Shown: one piece after another, positions 1 through 5,959 of the stretch
Layout: the number at the start of each line of letters is the position of its first letter
Position numbering within the stretch: position 1 is the first letter of the stretch
Source of the DNA: Thermoleophilia bacterium
GTDB taxonomy: Bacteria > Actinomycetota > Thermoleophilia > Gaiellales > Gaiellaceae
Direction of reading: 5' to 3'
Assembly (NCBI GenBank): GCA_025935275.1
Contig: JAICVP010000073.1
Coordinates: forward strand, 1 to 8,921
Length of the DNA: 8,921 bases
Position numbers and translations under genes: made by a program
Notes under the pieces: model-generated
The model's input: the letters and a program-made list of their open reading frames with translations, nothing else
Database searches by the model: none
Told to the model about the DNA's origin: nothing

Positions 1-789
1 GTCCGCCCGCTCGGCGGCGCGAATGGCCCGGAGCTCCGAGTAGTACTCGACGCCCTGGCGCTGCCTGCGCTTTCGGCGCATGCCCGCGGTGTCCACGAGG
101 ACGAAGGTCTTCCCCTCGCGCTCGAGGACGGTGTCGACGGTGTCGCGCGTCGTTCCGGGCTCGCCGGAGACGATCACGCGCTCCTCGCCGACGAGCGCGT
201 TCAGGAGGCTCGACTTGCCGACGTTCGGCCGCCCGAGGATGGCGACGCGGATCGCCTCCTCCCCCACCTCCACGCGGCCCTCGCCGGGCAGCGCGGCGAC
301 GATCGCATCGAGCAGGTCGCCGGTGCCGTGACCGTGCATGGCCGAGATCGGCACGGGGTCGCCCAGCCCGAGGCGGTGGAACTCGTAGGCAGCGGCGTCG
401 CTCTGGGGATCGTCGACCTTGTTGGCGACGACGACCACGGGCTTGCGCGCCCGCCGAAGAATCCCCGCGATCTCCTCGTCGCCCGGAGTGACTCCGGTGC
501 GCGTGTCGACCACGAACAGGACGAGGTCCGCCTCCTCGACCGCACGCTGCGCCTGCTCCGCAATGTCCCGCGTGAGCGGCGACGGATCGGCGACGTCCAC
601 ACCGCCGGTGTCGACGAGGATGAAGCGCTTGCCGGACCACTCGCACACGACCTCCTTGCGGTCGCGGGTCACCCCGGGGGTCTCGAAGACGACCGCCTCG
701 CGGGTGGCCGACAGGCGGTTCACGAGGGTCGACTTGCCGACGTTCGGGAAGCCGACGACGGCGACCGTCCCGAGGAGGGGCGCGTTCAT
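1..789 (-). CDS. der: Ribosome-assembly GTPase Der (EngA), 3' end cut off by window edge
   Basis: Der is a tandem-domain GTPase needed for maturation of the 50S ribosomal subunit in the cytoplasm. The frame is open from an ATG at 789 to the left edge, giving 263 residues. The first GTPase domain has the P-loop GFPNVGKST (13-21), DTGG (60-63) and NKVD (123-126). A second G domain follows a short linker, with P-loop GRPNVGKSS (186-194) and DTAGMRRK (233-240). Two G domains in one chain, with PNVGKS in both, is diagnostic of Der. The rest of the second domain, including its NKxD motif, and the C-terminal KH-like domain lie outside the window. The start overlaps the plsC stop in an ATGA, so translation is probably coupled. 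The upstream ribosome binding site is weak. Identification is very secure; nothing looks broken. Confidence 0.97.
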   Translation of the reverse strand, partial: MNAPLLGTVAVVGFPNVGKSTLVNRLSATREAVVFETPGVTRDRKEVVCEWSGKRFILVDTGGVDVADPSPLTRDIAEQAQRAVEEADLVLFVVDTRTGVTPGDEEIAGILRRARKPVVVVANKVDDPQSDAAAYEFHRLGLGDPVPISAMHGHGTGDLLDAIVAALPGEGRVEVGEEAIRVAILGRPNVGKSSLLNALVGEERVIVSGEPGTTRDTVDTVLEREGKTFVLVDTAGMRRKRRQRQGVEYYSELRAIRAAERAD

Positions 790-1469
790 CGCGCTTTCGA
801 GGGAACCGCTGCCCGGATCGGCGGCACCGCATCCGGCCGGCCGAGCTCGTGCATCTCGACGAGGAACCGCCAGAGTCGCAGGATCTCTTCCTGGATTTCG
901 GCGGTCGCCTGCTTGTAGCCGCGCCCGTTCCGCGGATGCTCGTCGAAGCGCATCGGCTCGCCGAAGGCGACCGACACCGGCGCGCGATTCCAGCGCCAGT
1001 ACTGCGAGCCGTGGATCGCAGCCGGCACGACCGGCACGCCCTCCTGGATGGCGACCATGGCCGCACCGGACTTGGCCTCTCCGGGCACCCCTGTTTTCTG
1101 CCGCGTGCCTTCGACGAAGAGCCCGAGCAGGTCGTTGTTCCGCACGGTCTCCCGCATGAGCCGCAGGGCGTCGCGGTCCGACTCCCCGCGCCTGACCGCA
1201 AGGGCGCCGTGCGCGCGCATGAGCTGCCCGAAGCCGTACACGCCGTGGAGCTCGACCTTCGCCACGAAGACGATGCGACGCGGGCAGGCCGCTCCGATCA
1301 CCGGCGGGTCTGCGTACGAGAAATGGTTGGCGGCGAGGACGGCGCCGCCCTCGCGCGGCACGCGCTCCTTCCCGTAGGACTTGATCGGGATCATCGAGCG
1401 CGTGAGCGTGCCGATGAGTGCCTTGCCGATCCCCCAGTAGACGGGCGAATGAACCGGGTGGATGCTCAC
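786..1469 (-). CDS. plsC: 1-acyl-sn-glycerol-3-phosphate acyltransferase, PlsC/LPLAT family
   Basis: This 227-residue protein belongs to the PlsC acyltransferase family, which at the inner face of the membrane transfers an acyl chain to lysophosphatidic acid to make phosphatidic acid. The acyltransferase motifs are present in order: HX4D catalytic motif in NHFSYAD (48-54), the glycerol-phosphate block GALAVRRGE (88-96), FVEGTRQ (118-124) and the hydrophobic VPVVPAAI (145-152). The length suits a minimal bacterial PlsC with no extra domain, and there is no long N-terminal membrane anchor, only moderately hydrophobic residues at 10-30. It starts with GTG, overlapping the cmk stop in GTGA, with GAGGT four bases upstream as a plausible ribosome binding site. 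Its own stop overlaps the der start. The family is certain; the exact acyl acceptor is inferred, and another lysophospholipid is possible. Confidence 0.9.
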   Translation of the reverse strand: MSIHPVHSPVYWGIGKALIGTLTRSMIPIKSYGKERVPREGGAVLAANHFSYADPPVIGAACPRRIVFVAKVELHGVYGFGQLMRAHGALAVRRGESDRDALRLMRETVRNNDLLGLFVEGTRQKTGVPGEAKSGAAMVAIQEGVPVVPAAIHGSQYWRWNRAPVSVAFGEPMRFDEHPRNGRGYKQATAEIQEEILRLWRFLVEMHELGRPDAVPPIRAAVPSKAR

Positions 1470-2092
1470 GCCGACCTCGCGAGCACGAGCTGCTCGATGC
1501 GGTCGACGACCTGCTCGATGGAGAGCTCGGTCGTGTCGATCTCCTGCGCGTCCGGCGCCGGCTGCATCTGGGCCGCGTCGCGCTCGTCGCGGAGGCGCAG
1601 GTCTGTGGCGAGCGCCTGCTCGCCGATCTCCGGCCGGTCAGCCTTGCGGCGCCGTGCCCGCTCGGCGGCATCGGCGACGAGGTAGACCTTCACGTCCGCG
1701 TCCGGGCAGACGACGGTGCCGATGTCGCGGCCCTCGATGACGGCGTCTCCGTAGGAGCCCAGCTCACGCTGTCGCTCGCGCATCACCTCGCGCACCTCGA
1801 GATGGCGCGCGACCGACGAGACGACGCGGTCGATGCGCGGTAACCGGATCGCCTCGGTGACGTCCTCGTCCCGGATGAAGACGCGGTCGCCTTCGAACGA
1901 CACGGGCTCCCGGCGGGCGAGGTCACCGAGCGCGGCACCGTCCTCGAGCGAAACGCCCTTCTCGAGTGCGAGCTGCGTGAGCGCCCGGTACATGGCGCCG
2001 GTGTCGAGGTAGCGAAAGCCGAGGCGGGTCGCGAGCGTGCGTGCGACCGTGCTCTTGCCGGCTCCTGCGGGTCCGTCGATGGCGACGATCAT
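1466..2092 (-). CDS. cmk: Cytidylate kinase
   Basis: Cytidylate kinase phosphorylates CMP and dCMP to the diphosphates using ATP, salvaging cytidine nucleotides from RNA and lipid turnover. The 208-residue protein is close to the usual bacterial length. The Walker A loop is GPAGAGKST (7-15), the CMP-binding segment is LDTGAMYRA (29-37), and the conserved EGRDIGTVV lies at 120-128, followed by DADVKVYL and an arginine-rich lid near 144-152. These blocks in this order are specific to type 1 Cmk. The ATG lies 9 bp after the aroA stop, with a modest GGTAGG just upstream. The 3' end overlaps plsC by 4 bases. It is a complete enzyme with no fused partner; in some bacteria cmk is fused to or directly adjacent to der, whereas here plsC sits between them. 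Confidence 0.96.
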   Translation of the reverse strand: MIVAIDGPAGAGKSTVARTLATRLGFRYLDTGAMYRALTQLALEKGVSLEDGAALGDLARREPVSFEGDRVFIRDEDVTEAIRLPRIDRVVSSVARHLEVREVMRERQRELGSYGDAVIEGRDIGTVVCPDADVKVYLVADAAERARRRKADRPEIGEQALATDLRLRDERDAAQMQPAPDAQEIDTTELSIEQVVDRIEQLVLARSA

Positions 2093-2101
2093 GGCGATGG
2101 C

Positions 2102-3394
2102 CTACCTGGCCGCGATGGAGTCGAGCATCGGAAAGAAGTCGGGGAAGCTTACAGCGACGGACTCCGCGCCCTCGATGCGGACGCCTTCGCGGGAGACGAG
2201 CCCGGCGACGGCGGCGAGCATGGCGATGCGGTGATCGCCGGCGGTTTCGACCATACCCCCGCCCTTAGGGCGGGAGGGAACCCCACGCACCCGGAAGCCA
2301 TCATGCGCCGTTTCGATGCGGATTCCTAGTGGCCTGAGCGCGTTTTTCACAGTTTCGATCCGGTCCGACTCTTTGACGCGCAACTCGGCTGCGCCCCGCA
2401 CCACGCTGTCCCCCCTGGCCATTCCGGCCACCAGCGCGAAGAGCGGCAGCTCGTCGACCAGGCGAGGCACCTCGGCCGGCCCGATCTCGGTCGCCACCAG
2501 GTCGGCGTGCTCCACCTCCAGGTCGGCGACCGGCTCGCCGCCTTCGGCGCGCCGGTTGAAATGCGCTATCCGGGCCCCCATCCGCTCGAGGACGTCGAGG
2601 AGGCCCGTGCGCGTCGGGTTGAGCCCAACGCCGTGGATCCGGATCGACGACCCGGACAGGAGCGTGGCCGCGACGACGAAGGGCGCAGCGGACGAGAAGT
2701 CGCCGGGGATCGCGAGCGAGAGCGGCTGCAACCGCTCCGCCGGCCAGACGCCCGGCTCACCCGACTTCCTGCGCACCCGCGCCCCGGCCGCCTCGAGCAT
2801 GCGCTCCGTATGGTCGCGGCTCGGATGCCGCTCGACCACGACAGTGCGGCCTCCCTCCGCGAAGAGCCCTGCGAGGAGGACACACGACTTCACCTGTGCG
2901 CTCGCCACCGGCAGCTCGTAGCGGATGGCCCGAACCGGCGCCCCCGCCTCGACCACGAGCGGCGCGTGGCCGCCCTCCGTCTCGAGCTGGGCGCCCATCT
3001 CCGCGAGGGGGTCGGCGATTCGGCCCAGGGGCCGGCGCGACAGCGATTCGTCGCCGACGAGCTCGAACCGGCCTTTCTGTCCGACGAGGAGCCCCGGCAG
3101 GAGCCGCATCAGCGTCCCCGAGTTGCCGCAGTCGATCGGCCCGTCCGGAGCCTGCAGGCCGCGAAGACCCACGCCGCCGACGCGAACGACGTCACCGTCG
3201 ACGTCGACCTCAGCCCCGAGTGCCCGCATCCCCGCGGCTGTCGACAGTGTGTCGGCGGAGGCGCCGAAGCCGGTGAAGCGGCTGTCGCCGTCCGCGACCG
3301 CGCCGAGCAGGAGCGCGCGATGGGAGATCGACTTGTCGCCCGGCACGGCGAGGTCGCCGCGGAGCGAGACGGCCGGCTCCACGTCCAGGGCCAT
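2102..3394 (-). CDS. aroA: 3-phosphoshikimate 1-carboxyvinyltransferase (EPSP synthase), class II-type signature
   Basis: EPSP synthase transfers the enolpyruvyl group of PEP to shikimate 3-phosphate, step six of the shikimate pathway. The 430-residue protein has the full two-lobed family pattern: VPGDKSISHR (17-26), CGNSGTLMR (89-97), SAQVK (165-169), RDHTE (193-197), NPTR (259-262), DELP (314-317, containing the expected catalytic aspartate), KESDR (341-345) and GDHRIAM (387-393). GDKS, SAQxK, RxHTE and NxTR together are the published signature of class II EPSP synthases, the group that includes glyphosate-tolerant forms, but the NSGT block keeps Gly where the CP4 enzyme has Ala. The ATG at 3394 follows the tyrA stop by 2 bp. 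Roughly residues 338-385 use more A/T-rich codons than the rest of the gene and contain a strong DNA palindrome (2258-2274); the protein aligns there without an obvious insertion. Confidence 0.96.
   Translation of the reverse strand: MALDVEPAVSLRGDLAVPGDKSISHRALLLGAVADGDSRFTGFGASADTLSTAAGMRALGAEVDVDGDVVRVGGVGLRGLQAPDGPIDCGNSGTLMRLLPGLLVGQKGRFELVGDESLSRRPLGRIADPLAEMGAQLETEGGHAPLVVEAGAPVRAIRYELPVASAQVKSCVLLAGLFAEGGRTVVVERHPSRDHTERMLEAAGARVRRKSGEPGVWPAERLQPLSLAIPGDFSSAAPFVVAATLLSGSSIRIHGVGLNPTRTGLLDVLERMGARIAHFNRRAEGGEPVADLEVEHADLVATEIGPAEVPRLVDELPLFALVAGMARGDSVVRGAAELRVKESDRIETVKNALRPLGIRIETAHDGFRVRGVPSRPKGGGMVETAGDHRIAMLAAVAGLVSREGVRIEGAESVAVSFPDFFPMLDSIAAR
2258..2274. repeat. Perfect 8-bp-arm inverted repeat inside aroA
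   Basis: CCCGCCCT, one central T, then AGGGCGGG form a perfect hairpin in DNA within aroA codons for about residues 374-380. It has no T-run after it on either strand, so it does not look like an intrinsic terminator. It resembles REP-like or IS200/IS605-end hairpins in style, but no element boundary or transposase is visible here. Whether it is repeated elsewhere in the genome cannot be told from this window. Confidence 0.6.
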
Positions 3395-3396
3395 GC

Positions 3397-4497
3397 CTAC
3401 TCGTCCTCGAAGGCCGGCGACACGATCACGGAATACCCCTGCGCCTCGAGCAGCGCAGCCGCGCGCCGCGCTTCGTCCTCGCCAGACACGAGCACGGACA
3501 GCGTTCCGCCTCGCTCGGGCGACATGTGCTGGAGCTCGAAGTCCTCGATGTTGATCTGCTCCGCACCGAGCGCCTGCGTGATTCCCGAGAGCACGCCCGG
3601 CCGGTCAGGCACATGAACGCGCACGCGCTGCAGCGCGCCGACGTCGCGGTAGGCCTCGTCGAGGAGGGTGCGCCGATTGACCGCCGCCTCGCCGATCCAG
3701 CGGGCCAGCCAGCCCGCGTCGCCCGCCGCTAGAGCACGCTCGAGATCCTCCACACGGCGACGGTGCTCGGCCAGCGACGAGCGGAGCTCCTCGGCGTTGT
3801 CGAGGAAGATGTCGATCCAGATCCGGGGGTTCGCGCCCGCGACGCGCGTCATGTCTCGGAGCGAGCCGCCGGCCGTCGCGAGCGGCTCGTGTCCGTTCAC
3901 CCGCACCGAGCCCGCGTGGTTCAGGATCAGGTTCGCGAGAGCGTGCGGCAGGTGGCTCGTCACCGCCATCAGCCGGTCGTGCGCGGCGGGGTCGATTGCC
4001 ACCGGAATCGCCCCCAGCGAGGCGACGAAGCCGTGCAGGAGCTTGTAGCGCTCGGGCTCCGTCTCGGCGACCGGAGTGAGGAACCAGGTTGCGCCCTCGA
4101 AGAGCTCGGCGCTCGCGTGCTCCGGACCGCGCGCCTCCGAGCCGCAGACCGGATGGCCGCCGATGAAGCGCCCGCGCTCCGCCACCGACCCGCAGAGGCC
4201 GCCCTTGGTGGAGCCCACGTCCGAGACGGTCGGCCCCGATCCGGCGGCGAGCACGGCGCGCACCGTTTCCTGCAGGGAGGCCACCGGCGTCGCCACGAGC
4301 ACCAGCTCCGCGCCTTCCACCGCCTCCTCGAGCGAGCCGGCAGCCGCATCGACAGCACCCCGCTCGGCCGCGAGGCCGAGAGAATCGCCGTCCGCGTCCC
4401 AGCCCACCACTTCCCGGAGGCCGATGCGCTTCGCGGCCAGGCCGACGGAGGCCCCGATCAGGCCCGTGCCGACCAAAGCAAGCCGATCGGGTGGCAC
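3397..4497 (-). CDS. tyrA: Prephenate dehydrogenase with C-terminal ACT domain
   Basis: TyrA oxidatively decarboxylates prephenate to 4-hydroxyphenylpyruvate, the committed step to tyrosine. The 366-residue protein opens with a Rossmann fold GTGLIG (10-15); an acidic residue ending the second strand (D34) suggests NAD+ rather than NADP+. Family motifs follow: DVGSTK (93-98), GGHPVCGSE (113-121, containing the likely catalytic His115), HDRLMAVTSHLPH (173-185) and RDMTRVAGANPRIW (214-227). Residues about 291-366 form an ACT domain with VHVPDRPGVL and INIEDFEL, typical of allosteric amino acid sensing, probably by tyrosine. I chose GTG at 4497, inside the TAGTG formed with the upstream DAHP synthase stop. 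The open frame extends to 4692, but the extra arginine-rich residues are an out-of-frame reading of DAHP synthase. The 3' end is 2 bp from aroA. Confidence 0.94.
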   Translation of the reverse strand: MPPDRLALVGTGLIGASVGLAAKRIGLREVVGWDADGDSLGLAAERGAVDAAAGSLEEAVEGAELVLVATPVASLQETVRAVLAAGSGPTVSDVGSTKGGLCGSVAERGRFIGGHPVCGSEARGPEHASAELFEGATWFLTPVAETEPERYKLLHGFVASLGAIPVAIDPAAHDRLMAVTSHLPHALANLILNHAGSVRVNGHEPLATAGGSLRDMTRVAGANPRIWIDIFLDNAEELRSSLAEHRRRVEDLERALAAGDAGWLARWIGEAAVNRRTLLDEAYRDVGALQRVRVHVPDRPGVLSGITQALGAEQINIEDFELQHMSPERGGTLSVLVSGEDEARRAAALLEAQGYSVIVSPAFEDE

Positions 4498-5864
4498 TAC
4501 GCTTCGAGCTCGGGGGCGCGCATGAGCTCGGCGAGGCGAAAGGCGAGGTCGAGCGACTGGCGCGCGTTCAGCCGAGGATCGCAGAGCGACATGTAGCGCG
4601 AAGAGAGCTGCTCTTCGAGGACGGCCTCGGACCCGCCCAGGCACTCCGTCACGTCCTCGCCCGTGAACTCGAGGTGGACGCCGCCCGGCCATACTCGCTC
4701 CGCGCGGCAGGCTGCGAAGAAGCCCTCGATCTCAGCCATGATCGCGTCGAAGCGTCGCGTCTTCACGCCGGAATCCGTCTTGAAGACGTTCGCGTGCATC
4801 GGGTCACAGGCCCAGACGACCGGGTGCTCGGACTCCCGCACGGCGCGCAGGAGCGGCGGCAGGAGCTCGAAGACCTGCTCCGCGCCCATGCGGGAGACCA
4901 GGGTGAGCCGCCCGGGCATGCGGGCCGGATCGAGCCGCTCGCAGATCTCGATCAGCTCGTCGGGCGTGGCCGTCGGCCCGACCTTAACCCCGAGCGGGTT
5001 GTTGACGCCCGAGAAGAACTCGACATGGGCCCCGTCGAGCTTGCGGGTGCGCTCACCGATCCAGAGCATGTGGGCGGAGCAGTCGTACCAGTCGCCCGTC
5101 GTCGAGTCGCGACGCGTGAGCGCCTCCTCGTAGTCGAGCACGAGGCCTTCGTGGCTCGTCCAGACGTCGACCTGATGGAGCTTTTGCTCGGCGACGACGT
5201 CGATCCCGCAGGCCGCCATGAAGAGCAGGGCGCGCTCGATCTCGGCGGCGAGCCGCTCGTACCGGCGGCCCTCGACGGAGGAGGCGACGAACTCCTGGTT
5301 CCACTCGTGCACGCGCAGGAGATCGGCGAAGCCGCCCTTCGTGAATGCGCGGACGAGGTTGAGCGTCGAAGTCGAGTGGTAGTAGGCCTCGACCATGCGC
5401 TCGGGATCCGGGATGCGCGCCTCGGCCGTGGGCGCGTCGTCGTGAATCATGTGGCCGCGGAAGGAGGGGATCTCGTCGTCGCCGGCAGGCTCGGTCGGCG
5501 AGGTGCGCGCCTTGGCGTACTGCCCGGCGATCCGCCCCACCTTCACGACCGGCAGAGTGGCTCCGTACGTGAGCACGGCCGCCATCTGCAGGAGGATCTT
5601 CAGCTTCTCGCGGATATGGATCGCGGAGACGTCGTGGAACGACTCGGCGCAGTCCCCCGCCTGGAGGAGGAAGGCCCGTCCCCCGGCCACCTCGGCAAGC
5701 GCGGAGCGGAGCTGGCGTGCCTCGCCGGCGAACACGAGCGGGGGCACCGTTGCCAGCTTCCCGCGCGCGACCTCGGCCCGCTCCTCGCTCGGCCACTCGG
5801 GCTGATGGAGCGCGGGATGCGACCGCCACGAGGACGGCGACCAGACTGAACCTGTCACAGCCAC
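4497..5864 (-). CDS. Class II 3-deoxy-D-arabino-heptulosonate 7-phosphate (DAHP) synthase
   Basis: DAHP synthase condenses PEP with erythrose 4-phosphate, the entry step to all aromatic amino acids. The 455-residue protein is of the class II (plant- and mycobacterial-type) family: LLQAGDCAESF (66-76), KVGRIAGQYAK (108-118), FRGHMI (135-140), WTSHEGLVLDYE (235-246), NPLGVKVGP (289-297), CDPMHAN (353-359) and HLEFTGEDVTECLGG (397-411). Metal ligands expected from the M. tuberculosis enzyme are all present as C72, H357, E399 and D429, with identical H-E and E-D spacing. CDPMH is followed by Ala where Gly is more common. The first in-frame start after a stop is GTG at 5864; GTG at 5858 is an alternative and overlaps the stop of a small Trp-containing upstream frame. 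It heads the operon and its stop overlaps the tyrA start in TAGTG. Symbols differ among genomes (aroF, aroG, aroH), so none is given. Confidence 0.95.
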   Translation of the reverse strand: MAVTGSVWSPSSWRSHPALHQPEWPSEERAEVARGKLATVPPLVFAGEARQLRSALAEVAGGRAFLLQAGDCAESFHDVSAIHIREKLKILLQMAAVLTYGATLPVVKVGRIAGQYAKARTSPTEPAGDDEIPSFRGHMIHDDAPTAEARIPDPERMVEAYYHSTSTLNLVRAFTKGGFADLLRVHEWNQEFVASSVEGRRYERLAAEIERALLFMAACGIDVVAEQKLHQVDVWTSHEGLVLDYEEALTRRDSTTGDWYDCSAHMLWIGERTRKLDGAHVEFFSGVNNPLGVKVGPTATPDELIEICERLDPARMPGRLTLVSRMGAEQVFELLPPLLRAVRESEHPVVWACDPMHANVFKTDSGVKTRRFDAIMAEIEGFFAACRAERVWPGGVHLEFTGEDVTECLGGSEAVLEEQLSSRYMSLCDPRLNARQSLDLAFRLAELMRAPELEA

Positions 5865-5908
5865 TTGGAACTCAGTCTAGTGAGGCCCCTCCAGGCAATA
5901 CCAGCCAT
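5855..5908 (-). CDS. Candidate Trp-containing leader peptide ahead of DAHP synthase
   Basis: A 17-codon frame starts at ATG 5908 and ends at TGA 5857-5855. Its product would be MAGIAWRGLTRLSSKWL, with Trp codons at positions 6 and 16. Its TGA overlaps the alternative DAHP synthase start GTG at 5858 as GTGA, the same coupling style used elsewhere in this operon. A G-run (GGGGGTG) just upstream could serve as a poor ribosome binding site. A leader with Trp codons before the first aromatic-pathway gene would fit ribosome-mediated regulation by tryptophan. Against it: two Trp codons in 17 can occur by chance, no long terminator/antiterminator pair is visible, and a competing promoter reading (5874-5879) would start transcription inside this frame. 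It is a hypothesis, not an established gene. Confidence 0.3.
   Translation of the reverse strand: MAGIAWRGLTRLSSKWL
5874..5879 (-). promoter_or_regulatory. Candidate -10 box for the DAHP synthase operon
   Basis: On the minus strand TAGACT matches the TAnnnT form of a sigma-70-type -10 element and lies nine bases before the GTG at 5864. Used as a promoter, it would give an almost leaderless mRNA, in line with the lack of a Shine-Dalgarno sequence at normal spacing; the only GGAGGG is about 20 bases upstream. No good -35 hexamer is present at 16-18 bp spacing. A second minus-strand possibility is GATTAT (5951-5946), which would include the leader frame in the transcript. Confidence 0.35.
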
Positions 5909-5919
5909 CACCCCCGGCG

Positions 5920-5930
5920 GGCGAATCGCC
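5920..5930. promoter_or_regulatory. Short palindrome, possible operator between DAHP synthase and trpS
   Basis: GGCGAATCGCC is a perfect inverted repeat (GGCGA / TCGCC around one A) in the middle of the 95-bp divergent region, 14 bp upstream of the candidate trpS -10 box and so over its expected -35 position. It could bind a dimeric regulator serving both directions, or form a small hairpin in a longer DAHP synthase leader RNA. At this size chance is a real alternative. Confidence 0.25.
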
Positions 5931-5944
5931 TGAAGAGGCCTTGC

Positions 5945-5950
5945 CATAAT
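5945..5950 (+). promoter_or_regulatory. trpS: Candidate -10 box for trpS
   Basis: CATAAT differs from the consensus TATAAT at one position and stands out in this GC-rich setting. It ends nine bases before the trpS ATG, so transcription would start at or within a few bases of the start codon, giving a leaderless or nearly leaderless mRNA. There is no Shine-Dalgarno-like sequence in the intervening CAAGCTCCA. No clear TTGACA-like -35 is seen. Confidence 0.45.
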
Positions 5951-5959
5951 CAAGCTCCA

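Noticed and set aside
849..1685. Plus-strand open frame of 278 codons over plsC and the 3' end of cmk
   Set aside because: It spans two well-supported minus-strand genes, has no recognisable motif, and follows from high GC at third positions. Similar shadows at 2507-3616 and 3763-4596 were also dropped.
2258..2274. Intrinsic transcription terminator inside aroA
   Set aside because: The hairpin is strong, but no T-run follows on either strand and it lies in the middle of a conserved coding block.
2258..2300. An in-frame insertion in the EPSP synthase protein at the palindrome
   Set aside because: Compared from memory with B. subtilis EPSP synthase, the spacing from the DG before the hairpin to GDHR differs by only about one residue, so there is no added segment.
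4498..4692. An N-terminal extension of tyrA to an upstream start at 4692
   Set aside because: The added residues are arginine-rich and are an out-of-frame reading of DAHP synthase; the Rossmann GxGxxG lies immediately after the GTG at 4497, as expected for a natural TyrA N-terminus.
4491..5849. A 452-codon plus-strand open frame antisense to DAHP synthase
   Set aside because: Its composition (runs of Arg, Glu, Leu, Gly, Val) is that of the complementary frame of a GC-rich gene, and the minus strand encodes a clear class II DAHP synthase with all metal ligands. It is a shadow.
5717..5959. An N-terminal extension of trpS to 5717
   Set aside because: The extra 81 residues are antisense to DAHP synthase and cross the divergent promoter region; TrpS homology begins exactly at the ATG at 5960.
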